DNA of 64,000 nucleotides, taken from Pseudoxanthomonas winnipegensis (GTDB lineage Bacteria; Pseudomonadota; Gammaproteobacteria; Xanthomonadales; Xanthomonadaceae). The stretch is taken from positions 186,001 through 250,000 of the forward strand of contig NZ_SHMH01000007.1 in NCBI RefSeq assembly GCF_004283755.1, read 5' to 3'. Made by a program: the position numbers and the translations under genes. The notes below the pieces were generated by a model. That model made no database searches. It worked only from the letters and a program-made list of their open reading frames with translations, and was not told the DNA's origin. Positions 19,976 through 28,846 of this stretch are shown one piece after another. Each line of letters begins with the position of its first letter. Position 1 is the first letter of the stretch.

Positions 19976-22900
19976 ATGTCCAAGGCCAGGGCCATCCTGT
20001 GGATGCTGCTGTGCTGCGCCATACCTGCCACGCAGGCTGCGGCCGGCGCCGCGGCGAGCGTGCGTCCGCTCGACCTCACCGATCTGGAGGCGCCGGCCTT
20101 CACCAACTTCGGCCAGGACGAGGGGCTGCCGGACGCGGGCGTGTCTTCGACCTGTGTGGACAAGAATGGCTTCGTCTGGGGCGCCACGCCGGCCGGCGTG
20201 TACCGCTACGACGGGCGCCGCTGGATGGCGGTGGACGAGCCGGCGCTGCGGCACTCGGCCACGCATGTGTTCGTCGACCACGGCGGGCGGGTGTGGGCGG
20301 CGTTCCGCAATACCGGCCTGGCGGTCTATGACGGCAAGCGCTGGCAGGCGGCCAACACCGACACCGGTCTGCCCTCCAACCAGATCAAGCATTTCGCCGA
20401 GACCACCGACCCCAGCGGCGAGGTGGTGCTGTGGGCGCTGACCTGGGATCACGGCCTGATGCGCCTGCGCGACGGGCGCTGGGAGCTGGATCCTGGGAAT
20501 GCCTCGCTGCCGGCCGACCCGCTGCGGTCGATGGCCCAGACCCGGCAGCTGGGCGTGCCCGGCCGGCAGTGGCTGGGCACCAACGCGCGCGGCCTGTGGT
20601 ACCGCGATCCGGGCCAGGTCGCCTGGCGGCGCTGGGAAGGTCATCAGTTCGACGTGGCCCAGGTCGAGGACCTGATGCCGGTGATGCAGCAGGGCCGCGA
20701 GGAACTGTGGATCTCCACCTACACCGGCGGCCTGTGGCGCATGCGCGCCGACGGCCTGCGCCACTGGAGCCACGACCACGACGGCCTGCCCAGCAACGTG
20801 ATCTACAACGTGGCCAATACCGCGCTGCCGGACGGCAACCGCGCGATCTGGGTCGCCAGCCGCGCCGGCCTGCTGCGCCTGCACGAGGACACCCTGCAAG
20901 TGTTCAACCGCCGCCACGGCCTGCGGTCGGACGTGATCCGCGACGTGATCGCCTGGCGCAGCCCCGACGGGCTGGACGTGCTGTGGATGGCCAGCGACTG
21001 GGGCGTGACCCGCACCGTGCTCGGCGCCAGCCCCTGGGTGATCGCCTCGCTGATGGGCTCGGACGGGCTGGGCGTGTTCGGCTTCCTGGTCGAACCCGAC
21101 GGCCAGGGCGGCGAGCGGCTGTGGGTGAGCTCCTCGGGCGAAGGCCTGTCGCTCTACCAGGGCCGCCAGTGGCACCACTTCGGCCAGGACGAGGGCGTGC
21201 CGCCGGACGCCAACATCGGCTCGGTGATCGCCACCCACGACGAGGCCGGACGCGGCACCTACTGGGTCAGTCTGCGCGGCGGCGTGGTGCTGCGCAGGCC
21301 GCCGGGCCAGTCGCGTTTCGCGCCGATCGCCACGCCCTGGAAGCACACCGAGGGCGAACTGCTCTACGACACCCTGGTGCGCACCTACGAGGGCCGGCGC
21401 GAGCAGTGGTTCGCCACCCGCGAGACCGGCCTGTACCGGCTGCGCGACGGCGCCTGGACGCGCTTCCCGCCGCCGGTGAGCAACGCCCCCTGGCGCGCGC
21501 TGCGGGTGCTGGACGTGGTCGATGCGCAGGGTCGTTCGTGGCTGTGGGCGGCCACCAACCACGGCCTGGCGCGCTTCGACGGTACACGCTGGGACACGCT
21601 GGGCACGGACCTGGGGCTGACCGACACCAACGTCATCGGCCTGAGCCTGATCCCCGACGCCGGGCACCGCCAGATCCTGTGGCTGGGCACCAGCAGCGCC
21701 GGCGTGGCACGCGTGGACATCAGCGACCCACGCCAACCCCGGCTACTGCCCGAGCCGCTGCCACCACCACCCGACCCCAGCGTCTACAACGCCCAGGTCG
21801 ACAGCAAGGGCCGGGTCTACCTGTGCACCAACAACGGCGTGCAGTTGCTCACCCCGACCGCGCGCGGTTACGAGAGCCGCATCTTCGGGCGCCACGACGG
21901 TCTGCTGCACCAGGAATGCAACTACGTGCAGTTTCTGGACCGGCACGACCGCTTCTGGACCGGCACGCTGGGTGGGCTGGCGGTCTACGACCCAAGGCGT
22001 GAGCTGCACGACACCCAGCCCAAGCCGCTGCGCGTGACCGGCCTGCGGATCGACGGCCGCCCGGTGGCCGGACCCGCGCTGGAGGTGCCGCCGGGCAAGC
22101 GCGAGCTGCGCATCGACTACGCGCTGCTGTCCTGGTTCCGCGAGGCCGACTCGCGCTTCCGCACCCAGCTGCTCGGCTACGACACCGCGCCGGGCGACTG
22201 GACCGAACAGAATTTCCGCAGCTTCAACGCGCTGCCGCCAGGCCACTACCGCCTGCGCGTGGAGGCGCGCGACCATGCCGGCAACACGAGCACGCCATTG
22301 GAAGTGCCGATCAACATCCAGGCCGCGTGGTGGCAGACGCCGGGCGCGCGGGTGGCCGCGGGGTTCGCCGTGCTGCTGGTCGGCTACGGGCTGGCGGCCT
22401 GGCGCACGCGCCGCCTGCGCGAACAGCGTCGCGTGCTGGAACAGCGCGTGCGCGAGCGCACCGCCGAACTGCACGAAGCCAACGAACGCCTGCGCACCCT
22501 GTCCTACCGCGATGAGCTCACCGGCCTGGACAACCGCCGCCGCCTGCTGGAAGTGGTCTCGCCCTCGCCGGACGGTCCCCTGCCACGCGCCCTGATCCTG
22601 CTGGACGTGGACCACTTCAAACGCTTCAACGACCGCTTCGGCCACCCCGCCGGCGACGAGGCCCTGCGCCAGGTCGCCGCGGCCATGCGCGACTGCGCCG
22701 GCGCACAGGCCACCGTCGCCCGCCACGGCGGCGAGGAGTTCGCCTGTGTGCTGCCGACCACCGACGCGCAGCACGCGCTGGACGTGGCCGAATGCATCCG
22801 CAAGGCCGTGGCCGCCTGCGAGCTGCGCGTGCCCGGCCAGGACGCGCCCTGGCATATCACCATCAGCGCCGGCGTGGCCATCGCCATGGTCCGCACCCGC

Positions 22901-22996
22901 GAGGACACGCTGCGGCTGTTCAACGACGCCGACCTGGCGCTGTACCAGGCCAAGCACGAGGGCCGCGACCGGGTGCAGCTGCATCGTCCGCTGTAG
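19976..22996 (+). CDS. Beta-propeller sensor diguanylate cyclase
   Basis: The 1006-residue protein has a signal peptide (1-24) and a large periplasmic sensor of two-component-regulator propeller repeats (about 40-680, repeated units such as DKNGFVWGATPAGVYRYDGRRW). A Y_Y_Y domain follows (about 700-780, LRVEARDHAGN), then one membrane helix near 790-810, a short coiled coil and a C-terminal GGDEF domain. The active-site loop is GGEEF at 918-922, a functional variant. The usual RxxD inhibitory site just upstream reads GAQA, so product inhibition is probably lost. It should make c-di-GMP from two GTP in response to a periplasmic ligand, perhaps a carbohydrate. Confidence 0.92.
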   Translation: MSKARAILWMLLCCAIPATQAAAGAAASVRPLDLTDLEAPAFTNFGQDEGLPDAGVSSTCVDKNGFVWGATPAGVYRYDGRRWMAVDEPALRHSATHVFVDHGGRVWAAFRNTGLAVYDGKRWQAANTDTGLPSNQIKHFAETTDPSGEVVLWALTWDHGLMRLRDGRWELDPGNASLPADPLRSMAQTRQLGVPGRQWLGTNARGLWYRDPGQVAWRRWEGHQFDVAQVEDLMPVMQQGREELWISTYTGGLWRMRADGLRHWSHDHDGLPSNVIYNVANTALPDGNRAIWVASRAGLLRLHEDTLQVFNRRHGLRSDVIRDVIAWRSPDGLDVLWMASDWGVTRTVLGASPWVIASLMGSDGLGVFGFLVEPDGQGGERLWVSSSGEGLSLYQGRQWHHFGQDEGVPPDANIGSVIATHDEAGRGTYWVSLRGGVVLRRPPGQSRFAPIATPWKHTEGELLYDTLVRTYEGRREQWFATRETGLYRLRDGAWTRFPPPVSNAPWRALRVLDVVDAQGRSWLWAATNHGLARFDGTRWDTLGTDLGLTDTNVIGLSLIPDAGHRQILWLGTSSAGVARVDISDPRQPRLLPEPLPPPPDPSVYNAQVDSKGRVYLCTNNGVQLLTPTARGYESRIFGRHDGLLHQECNYVQFLDRHDRFWTGTLGGLAVYDPRRELHDTQPKPLRVTGLRIDGRPVAGPALEVPPGKRELRIDYALLSWFREADSRFRTQLLGYDTAPGDWTEQNFRSFNALPPGHYRLRVEARDHAGNTSTPLEVPINIQAAWWQTPGARVAAGFAVLLVGYGLAAWRTRRLREQRRVLEQRVRERTAELHEANERLRTLSYRDELTGLDNRRRLLEVVSPSPDGPLPRALILLDVDHFKRFNDRFGHPAGDEALRQVAAAMRDCAGAQATVARHGGEEFACVLPTTDAQHALDVAECIRKAVAACELRVPGQDAPWHITISAGVAIAMVRTREDTLRLFNDADLALYQAKHEGRDRVQLHRPL

Positions 22997-23118
22997 GCAC
23001 GCATCTTGGAACCCGCCTCCGATGCGCTAGGGCGTGGTCGTCGACATGCCGCCGGGTTCGAAACGCCCAGGCCCGCAAAGGCGGCACCTTGACCCCCGGC
23101 AATCTGCCCCATACATTG

Positions 23119-23133
23119 ACGGCAAGTTGCCGT
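23119..23133. promoter_or_regulatory. Candidate operator of the RES/Xre module
   Basis: A perfect inverted repeat, ACGGCAA-G-TTGCCGT, lies 20 bp before the antitoxin start and next to a TTGAC -35-like element. Toxin-antitoxin operons of this type usually repress themselves through the antitoxin, so this is a natural operator candidate. Binding is inferred. Confidence 0.55.
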
Positions 23134-23153
23134 AAGGCCGCAGGAGGTGCATC

Positions 23154-23588
23154 TTGTCCACCATCATCGAAGAAGTCGCACGAAAGCTCGGCGGACCGTC
23201 GGTGCTGGGGCGCGATATTCGCTCACAGGCCGACCTGGCGCTGCTGGTACGCCATCGCTTGCCCTTGCTCGCGCTGCGCGGGCTGACGCAGGCCGGGATC
23301 AGCGAGCAGGAAATCGAACGCTTCGTCATCCCGCAGCGCACGCGACGCCACCGGGCAGAGAAGGCGCAGCCGCTGACCGTGGAAGAATCGGACCGCGCGG
23401 TGCGGCTGCTCCGCGTCCAGACCCTGGCCGAAGACACCTTCAAGGACACGCAGAAGGCGCATCTCTGGCTGCGCAAGCCCTTGGGGGTGCTGAGCCATGA
23501 GACCCCGCTCGATGTCGCACAGACCGAGGCCGGCGCCCGGCTCGTGGAAGCCGTGCTGGCCAGGATCGCCTGGGGCGCCGCCGCCTGA
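23154..23588 (+). CDS. Antitoxin, Xre/MbcA/ParS family
   Basis: The 144-residue protein has a helix-turn-helix-like N-terminal half and a C-terminal MbcA/ParS (DUF2384) toxin-binding domain at about 85-140 (TQKAHLWLRKPLGVLSHETPLDVAQTEAGARLVEAVL). The start is TTG at 23154, supported by AGGAGG about 7 bp upstream. Its stop overlaps the toxin start by one base. It should neutralise the adjacent RES toxin and repress the operon; both are known for the family and inferred here. Confidence 0.92.
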   Translation: MSTIIEEVARKLGGPSVLGRDIRSQADLALLVRHRLPLLALRGLTQAGISEQEIERFVIPQRTRRHRAEKAQPLTVEESDRAVRLLRVQTLAEDTFKDTQKAHLWLRKPLGVLSHETPLDVAQTEAGARLVEAVLARIAWGAAA

Positions 23589-24049
23589 TGCTGCTGTGGC
23601 GTTTGTCCGGCGAGGACTTCGCCCAGGTCTTCGATGGGGGTTATGGGCTGCTGTACGACGGCCGCTGGAATACCGTCGGGCATGCGCTCACCTACTGCGC
23701 CACTTCTCCGTCCCTGTGCGTGCTGGAGAAGCTGGTCCACATCCAGGACCCCGAGCTGATGCCGCCGCAGGTCATGGTGCGCTACGAGGTTCCAGATGAC
23801 CTCGCAATGGAAACGATCGAGGTGACCTCCCTGCAGCCAGGATGGCGCCTGGACGAAACGCTGACCCAGCAGTATGGCGATCGCTGGCATGAGGCCAGGA
23901 CGGCACCGCTGCTGCGCGTCCCATCGGCGATCGTGCCCCTGGACGGTGCGCCGGACCGGAACGTGCTGATCAACCATCGCCATCCGCAGACGGCGGGGAT
24001 CAGGCTCCTTTCCATCGAGCCGTTCGAATTGGATATCCGGCTGTTCTGA
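23588..24049 (+). CDS. RES-domain toxin
   Basis: RES toxins resemble ADP-ribosyltransferases and deplete NAD+, arresting growth. The 153-residue product has the family marks DGRWNTVGHALTYCATSPSLCVLEKL, giving the conserved Arg26, Tyr36 and Glu47, then a Ser in RVPSAIVP and the ending NVLINHRHP. It is coupled to the upstream antitoxin (TGATG overlap). Intact length and residues suggest an active toxin. Confidence 0.93.
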   Translation: MLLWRLSGEDFAQVFDGGYGLLYDGRWNTVGHALTYCATSPSLCVLEKLVHIQDPELMPPQVMVRYEVPDDLAMETIEVTSLQPGWRLDETLTQQYGDRWHEARTAPLLRVPSAIVPLDGAPDRNVLINHRHPQTAGIRLLSIEPFELDIRLF

Positions 24050-24154
24050 GCCGGCGCGGTCGTAGGCCGAAGTTGCCTTCGCCGACCAATGCGTCGCATC
24101 GCAAAGCCCATCGCACGCTCTAGGATGTCGTCCCCTTTCCGGCAATCCGTCGCC

Positions 24155-24634
24155 ATGTCAGAGACCAACCCCTCGGTGCTGTTCGTCTGCACCGGCAACA
24201 TCTGCCGCTCGCCCACCGCGCAGGCGCTGCTGCTGCGCAAGGCGGCGGCGCAGGGCATCGAGGTGGACACCGACAGCGCGGCGGTCACCGACGAGGAAGT
24301 CGGCAATCCGCCCGACCGCCGTGCCCTGCAGGAGCTGCAGCGGCGCGGCGTGCCCATGCCGCCGCATCGGGCCCGGCTGATCGAGGCGCGCGACTACCGC
24401 CATTTCGACCTGATCCTGGGCATGACCGCCCAGCATGTGCGCGCCATCGAGCGCCTGGCCCCGCCCGATGCGCGCGCCCGGATCGGCCTGCTGATGGAGT
24501 ACGCGCCAGGCCAGCGCGCGATCGATGTCCCCGATCCCTGGTACGGCGGACCCCAGGATTTCGTGAAGGCCTTCGACATGATCGAGGCCGGCGTGGACGG
24601 CCTGCTACGCAGCTGGACGCTGGAGCGCGACTGA
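24155..24634 (+). CDS. Low-molecular-weight protein-tyrosine phosphatase
   Basis: The 159-residue enzyme has the catalytic P-loop CTGNICRSPTAQ (Cys12, Arg18) and the general-acid loop VPDPWYGGPQDF. Bacterial homologues act on tyrosine kinases of exopolysaccharide export or on unknown substrates; no kinase or capsule gene is nearby. The start at ATG 24155 keeps the usual short N-terminus before the P-loop; ATG 24125 would add ten residues. It ends at a shared terminator with mqo. Confidence 0.93.
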   Translation: MSETNPSVLFVCTGNICRSPTAQALLLRKAAAQGIEVDTDSAAVTDEEVGNPPDRRALQELQRRGVPMPPHRARLIEARDYRHFDLILGMTAQHVRAIERLAPPDARARIGLLMEYAPGQRAIDVPDPWYGGPQDFVKAFDMIEAGVDGLLRSWTLERD

Positions 24635-24651
24635 GGCGGATCGCTCGCAAC

Positions 24652-24681
24652 AAAAAGCCCGCGGCACGGGGCCGCGGGCTT
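24652..24681 (-). terminator. Terminator between phosphatase gene and mqo
   Basis: An 11-bp perfect stem, AAGCCCGCGGC / GCCGCGGGCTT (24655-24665 and 24671-24681), with a 5-nt loop. The T-run lies on the minus strand, so it best serves mqo, but it can act in both directions between these convergent genes. Confidence 0.88.
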
Positions 24682-24734
24682 GGCGTTGCGTCGTCGCGGA
24701 CCGGCCGCTTGGCGGGGCGATCGGGATCGCAGGC

Positions 24735-26444
24735 TTACAGCGCCTGCATCGCCTTGTTGGTCTTGTCCTCGGTCTTGACCGGCACTTCGGGCTGCGGCTG
24801 CACCGCCGGCTCGGCGGCCGGGGCGGGCTGTAGGCCGGCGTTGTCCGGCACCTCGATGTAGGGCAGGTGCAGCGTCTCGCTGGTCATGCGCCGGATCCGG
24901 TTGGTCAGCGCCGCGCTCTTGTTGAGCTCCTGGCCGTAGCTGGGCACGATCTGCTCCAGCTTCTGCTTCCAGCCGGCTTCCATCTGCTTGGGGAAGGCCT
25001 GGGCCATCAGCTTGAGCATGATCGGCGGCGAGGTGGACGCGCCCGGCGAGGCGCCCAGCAGCGCGGCGATGGTGTCGTCCTGGTCGGTGACGATCTCGGT
25101 GCCGAACTGCAGGCTGGTCTTGCCGGTCGCCGGGTCGCGCTTGATCACTTGCACGCGCTGGCCGGCGGTGACCAGCTTCCAGTCCTCGCGCTTGGCGCTG
25201 GGGTAGTACTTGACCAGTTCGGCCTGGCGATCGGCGTCGGTCAGCTCGGCCTGCTGCAGCAGGTACTTGACCAGGTCCAGGTTCTCCTCGCCCACCTTGA
25301 GCATGCCGCCCACGTTGTGCTGGTTGACCGAGGAATACAGGTCCCACTGCGAGCCGGCCTTGAGGAACTTGGTGCTGTACAGCGCAAACGGCCCGAACAG
25401 CACGACCGGCTTGCCGTCCAGCTTGCGCGCGTCGATGTGCGGCACCGACATCGGCGGCGAGCCGGTATCGGCCATGCCATAGACCTTGACGTCGTGGCGG
25501 CCGGCGATGGCCGGCGCCTGGAAGGCCAGGAACTGGCCGCCCACCGGGAAGCCGGCATAGTTCTTCGCCTCGGGGATGCCCGACATCTGCAGCAGCTTCA
25601 GCGCCGCACCGCCGGCACCGATGAACACGAAGCGCGAGCGGACCGTGCGCAGCTGGTCGGACTTGAGGTCCCGCACGGTGACGTTCCAGGTCTTGTCCTG
25701 GTTCTGGTGCAGGCCCTGCACCTCGTTTTGCAGGTTGAGGTGGAAGTGCGGGTTCTTCTGCAGGGCCGCGGTGAGCTGGTTGGTGATCACGCCGAAGTTC
25801 ACATCGGTGCCCAGCGGCATGTAGGTGGCGGCCACCTTCTGCGCCGGATCGCGGCCTTCCATCACCAGCGGTGCCCAGGCCTTGATCTGCGCAGGATCGG
25901 TCGAGTACTGCATGCCGTAGAACAGCGGATTCTTGACCAGCGCGTCGTGGCGCTTGCGCAGGTACTCGATGCGGTCATTGCCCCAGACGAAGCTCATGTG
26001 CGGGGTGGGATTGATGAAGTCCGACGGGGTTCCCAGCCGGCCCTCGCGCACTTGGTGCGACCAGAACTCGCGCGAGACCTCGAACTGCTCGGCGATGCCG
26101 ACCGCGCGCTTGGTCTCGATGGAGCCGTCGGGCAGCTCCGGGGTGTAGTTGAGCTCGGCGAAGGCCGAGTGTCCGGTGCCGGCGTTGTTCCAGCCGTTGG
26201 AGCTCTCCAGCGCCACGCCGTCCAGACGTTCGAACAGCTGCACGTTCCAGTCCGGCTCTAGTTCCTGCAGATAGGTGGCCAGGGTGACGCTCATGATGCC
26301 GCCGCCGACCAGGACCACATCGACCGACTGGTCGCTGTCGGGCTTGGGGCCGGCCACGTTCTTGATGGGCCAGAACAGGAAGACGACGCCGACCACCAGC
26401 AACAGCAGGACGGCGCCGAGAAGGAATTTGAGGAATTTTTTCAT
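24735..26444 (-). CDS. mqo: Malate:quinone oxidoreductase
   Basis: Mqo oxidises malate to oxaloacetate with FAD and passes electrons to quinone, replacing or supplementing soluble malate dehydrogenase. The 569-residue protein has an N-terminal membrane anchor (about 4-28, then FWPIKNV) that many Mqo proteins lack. The dinucleotide-binding motif [22 protein letters not shown] follows, then [31 protein letters not shown] and [19 protein letters not shown]. The C-terminus is an unusual Pro/Ala/Glu-rich tail after the conserved domain. ATG 26444 is preceded by an in-frame GTG; neither has a clear ribosome binding site. Confidence 0.95.
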   Translation of the reverse strand: MKKFLKFLLGAVLLLLVVGVVFLFWPIKNVAGPKPDSDQSVDVVLVGGGIMSVTLATYLQELEPDWNVQLFERLDGVALESSNGWNNAGTGHSAFAELNYTPELPDGSIETKRAVGIAEQFEVSREFWSHQVREGRLGTPSDFINPTPHMSFVWGNDRIEYLRKRHDALVKNPLFYGMQYSTDPAQIKAWAPLVMEGRDPAQKVAATYMPLGTDVNFGVITNQLTAALQKNPHFHLNLQNEVQGLHQNQDKTWNVTVRDLKSDQLRTVRSRFVFIGAGGAALKLLQMSGIPEAKNYAGFPVGGQFLAFQAPAIAGRHDVKVYGMADTGSPPMSVPHIDARKLDGKPVVLFGPFALYSTKFLKAGSQWDLYSSVNQHNVGGMLKVGEENLDLVKYLLQQAELTDADRQAELVKYYPSAKREDWKLVTAGQRVQVIKRDPATGKTSLQFGTEIVTDQDDTIAALLGASPGASTSPPIMLKLMAQAFPKQMEAGWKQKLEQIVPSYGQELNKSAALTNRIRRMTSETLHLPYIEVPDNAGLQPAPAAEPAVQPQPEVPVKTEDKTNKAMQAL

Positions 26445-26733
26445 CACGTATGGGGGATCGCGGGGGGAGACGAGTACGACTGAGCGGGAGGGCGTGACGC
26501 AAAAACGTCATTGCACGCCACATCCTGTATCGCGCGGATATCAAACCACAGCGCTCGGGACGATACTGCGTCAAAGGGTCTTCCTGTCCCGTTGGGCGGG
26601 ATGCGATCCCGTCTTGAACCTCGCTTTGGGTGCCCGCGGGTCGTCCATGTAAGGCAACCGGCCTCGACGCGCGGCCTTCACAGACGGCTGACGAGGCCGC
26701 TGTCATTGATGCAGCACGTTCCACGAGATGCTT

Positions 26734-26904
26734 ATGACGACACTGCGTAGCTCCAAGGCCATGCCGCCGGATATCGAATTCTCCCGCCCGCGCGAGGACA
26801 AGCGCGCCGCGCAACGCCAACTGCAGGACCGCCTGGACGCCTTCGAACGCGCCGGCGGCCGGGTCGAAAAACTCGGCAACACGCCGCTGCGCAAGCGCGG
26901 CTGA
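26734..26904 (+). CDS. Small conserved-looking basic helical protein
   Basis: A 56-residue reading frame starts at ATG 26734, or at ATG 26761 for a 47-residue form. It encodes a charged, mostly helical peptide containing EFSRPREDKRAAQRQLQDRL and ending in GNTPLRKRG. It shows the strong third-position GC of real genes here and fills an otherwise empty gap. No domain is recognised. It is short, so the call rests on codon pattern and composition. Confidence 0.55.
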   Translation: MTTLRSSKAMPPDIEFSRPREDKRAAQRQLQDRLDAFERAGGRVEKLGNTPLRKRG

Positions 26905-26941
26905 CTACCGAAGCTGCACCACCATCGAGCGCTTCTTCCCC

Positions 26942-27045
26942 GCTGAGCTGATCTCTCCCGATAAGCCAGCTGAGCTCATCTCTCTTGGTGGGCTTGCTGA
27001 GCTATGTGTTGTAGGCCTGCTGAGCTCATCGTCCTTGGTGGGAGC
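26942..27045. repeat. Four-copy degenerate tandem repeat of about 27 bp
   Basis: GCTGAGCT recurs at 26942, 26969, 26996 and 27019, spaced 27, 27 and 23 bp. Copies two and four also share CATC and CTTGGTGGG. The array runs directly into the left end of the GTAG composite repeat. It has no coding potential. The whole gap 26905-27376 holds only this array and the repeat element. Confidence 0.7.
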
Positions 27046-27195
27046 AACTGTCTCCTTAAATCTCAGAGGCCTGCATGTAGAGCGGAGCTTGTGGCAATCC
27101 CCTTTTGGGAACTCCGCTGCTCTTCGGTCGATTCGTGGGGAAAGCTCCAGCGGAGCAAGCTCCGCTCTACAGAAGGCGCCATGGCGGCTCCCACG
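27036..27195. repeat. Composite GTAG palindromic repeat, copy 2
   Basis: TGTAGAGCGGAGCTTG at 27076-27091 is the reverse complement of 27156-27171, and AGCGGAGC-AA-GCTCCGCT forms an inner hairpin at 27149-27166. The outer parts GGTGGGAGCAACTGTCTCC and GGCGGCTCCCAC match those of copy 3. The internal segment GTGGCAATCCCCTTTTGGG is shared with copy 1. Same family as 3428-3569 and 47930-48069. Confidence 0.8.
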
Positions 27196-27376
27196 GATGT
27201 CACTGCTTGTGCGGGCAATCGACTGCGATCAATTACCCGCCTACGGCGCTGCCCCAGCAACAACTGATCCCCAAACTCGCCTACTCAGCCAGCGGCATGC
27301 CGTCATCGCCTAGAATGCGCGCCCCTGCCGGCGTCTGCGCCGTTCCTCGGCGTTCGCCGTCCGCTCGAAGTCCTCG

Positions 27377-28012
27377 ATGAATCAGCTCGCCCATTGCGTC
27401 CTCCACTACGCGCGCAGCCTGTGGGAGACCCAGCAGTTGCTGCCACCGGGCGACGCCGCCGACAGGCATGCCGCGGCGCATGCGCGCACCAACCTGCATC
27501 TGGCCAGCCTGGCCGGCTCGGTCGCCGCATTGACCGAGGCGCAGCGCGTGGACCTGGCGCGCGCCGCGCTGCGCGGCTGGCCGCTGCACGTGGCCGGTAC
27601 CGTCGAAGACGCGCCCGATCCGGTGCGCCTGGCGCTGATGGCGGGCCGCGCCCCGACGCCGCTGCACGCGCTACCGGACGGGCTGACGCCATGTATCGAC
27701 GCCTCGCTGGCCGCCATCGCCCTGCGCAGCCTGCGCTACGCGCTGGAACTGACCGCGCTGCTGCCCGACCCGACCCGCCAGCCGCTGCCCGATGACGCCT
27801 CGCCGCTGCTGCTCAGCGCCGCGGCGGCCGTGGACGAGCAGCAGGCCGTGTTGTGGGACACCATCGAGAAGGTCGGCGCCGACGAAGCGGCGCAGCTGGC
27901 CGACGCCGCGCGCGCCATGTTCGACAGCGCCGCGCCGGGCAGCCAGGACGCCGAGCTGCTGGCCTACTTCGCCAGCGGCATGTTCGGCCAGCGCACCTGC
28001 GCGCACCGCTGA
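27377..28012 (+). CDS. Hypothetical alpha-helical protein
   Basis: A 211-residue protein rich in Ala and Leu, predicted all-helical and soluble, with no signal peptide or membrane segment. No known motif is recognised. Recognisable stretches are HYARSLWETQQLLPPGD near the start and WDTIEKVGADEAAQLADAARAM near the end. The two cysteine positions (about 8 and 107) are not in a metal motif. Codon use matches the neighbours. It stands alone between a repeat cluster and a DUF4386 gene. Confidence 0.7.
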   Translation: MNQLAHCVLHYARSLWETQQLLPPGDAADRHAAAHARTNLHLASLAGSVAALTEAQRVDLARAALRGWPLHVAGTVEDAPDPVRLALMAGRAPTPLHALPDGLTPCIDASLAAIALRSLRYALELTALLPDPTRQPLPDDASPLLLSAAAAVDEQQAVLWDTIEKVGADEAAQLADAARAMFDSAAPGSQDAELLAYFASGMFGQRTCAHR

Positions 28013-28138
28013 AGCGCACCGCCGCACGCCGCCGAAGGCCTCCGCCTGCCCGCGCATGACTTCCGGCAGTCACTGCCGACAGGACAGGGGCGGTAGCTTG
28101 CACTCACTCTCAATGCGCGCGCAGGCGCGGGACCGCCG

Positions 28139-28846
28139 GTGGCAACCCAAGGATCGATCGCGCGCTGGACCGGGGCGGTATACCTGGTCGTGGTACTCAC
28201 CGGCATATTCAGCCTGGCCTATGTGCCGGGCCAGCTGCGCGCCGTGGGCGACCCCAGCGGCATGCTCGAACATATCGTGGCGCGGCAGCGGCTGTTCCAG
28301 GCCGGCATCGCGTCCTTCGTACTGGAGCAGTTGGCCTTCCTGGCGCTGCCGTTCCTGCTCTACCGCCTGCTGCGCCACGTGCAGCGCACCCTGGCCGCCG
28401 CGATGGTGGTGCTGGCGGTGATCGCGGTGCCGATCGCCCTGATCGCCGCCGCCCATCGACTGGATGCGCTGACCGCGCTGACCGATCCGGGCCTGGACGC
28501 GGTGTCGAGCAACCTGCGCGAGGCCCTGGCCCTGCATTCGATGACGGCCTACCGGAACGCGATCTTCATGGCGACCCTGTTCTGGGGCCTGTGGCTGCTG
28601 CCGCTGGGGCTGCTGGTCTATCGCTCGCGGCAATTGCCGCGCGTGCTGGGCGCCGCGCTGATCCTGGGCGGTCTTGGCTATGTGTGCAACGTGTTCGGCG
28701 CGCTGCTGGTACCGGGCTACGACCAGGGCGCCTTGTCGAACTACACGACCCTGCCGGCGGCGTTCGGCGAGATCGGCCTGTGCCTGTGGCTGCTGCTGTT
28801 CGGCATGCGACCGGTCGCCTCCACCCTGACGGACACGCTGGAATGA
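28139..28846 (+). CDS. DUF4386 integral membrane protein
   Basis: The 235-residue product starts at GTG 28139 and has about six membrane helices. DUF4386 features include the N-terminal ARWTGAVYLVVVLTGIFSL and the C-terminal GALLVPGYDQGALSNYTTLPAAFGEIGLCLWLLLFG. The family has no established function. Its stop overlaps the start of the next membrane gene, so the two are translationally coupled and probably work together. Confidence 0.82.
   Translation: MATQGSIARWTGAVYLVVVLTGIFSLAYVPGQLRAVGDPSGMLEHIVARQRLFQAGIASFVLEQLAFLALPFLLYRLLRHVQRTLAAAMVVLAVIAVPIALIAAAHRLDALTALTDPGLDAVSSNLREALALHSMTAYRNAIFMATLFWGLWLLPLGLLVYRSRQLPRVLGAALILGGLGYVCNVFGALLVPGYDQGALSNYTTLPAAFGEIGLCLWLLLFGMRPVASTLTDTLE

Noticed and set aside
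19367-21736. 789-codon minus-strand open frame opposite the diguanylate cyclase
   Set aside because: It is an antisense shadow: low-complexity Ala/Gly/Arg/His protein with no domain, while the plus strand encodes a full multidomain sensor.
27200-27376. Search for a tRNA or small RNA in the gap before the 27377 gene
   Set aside because: No cloverleaf or terminator-like hairpin was seen.
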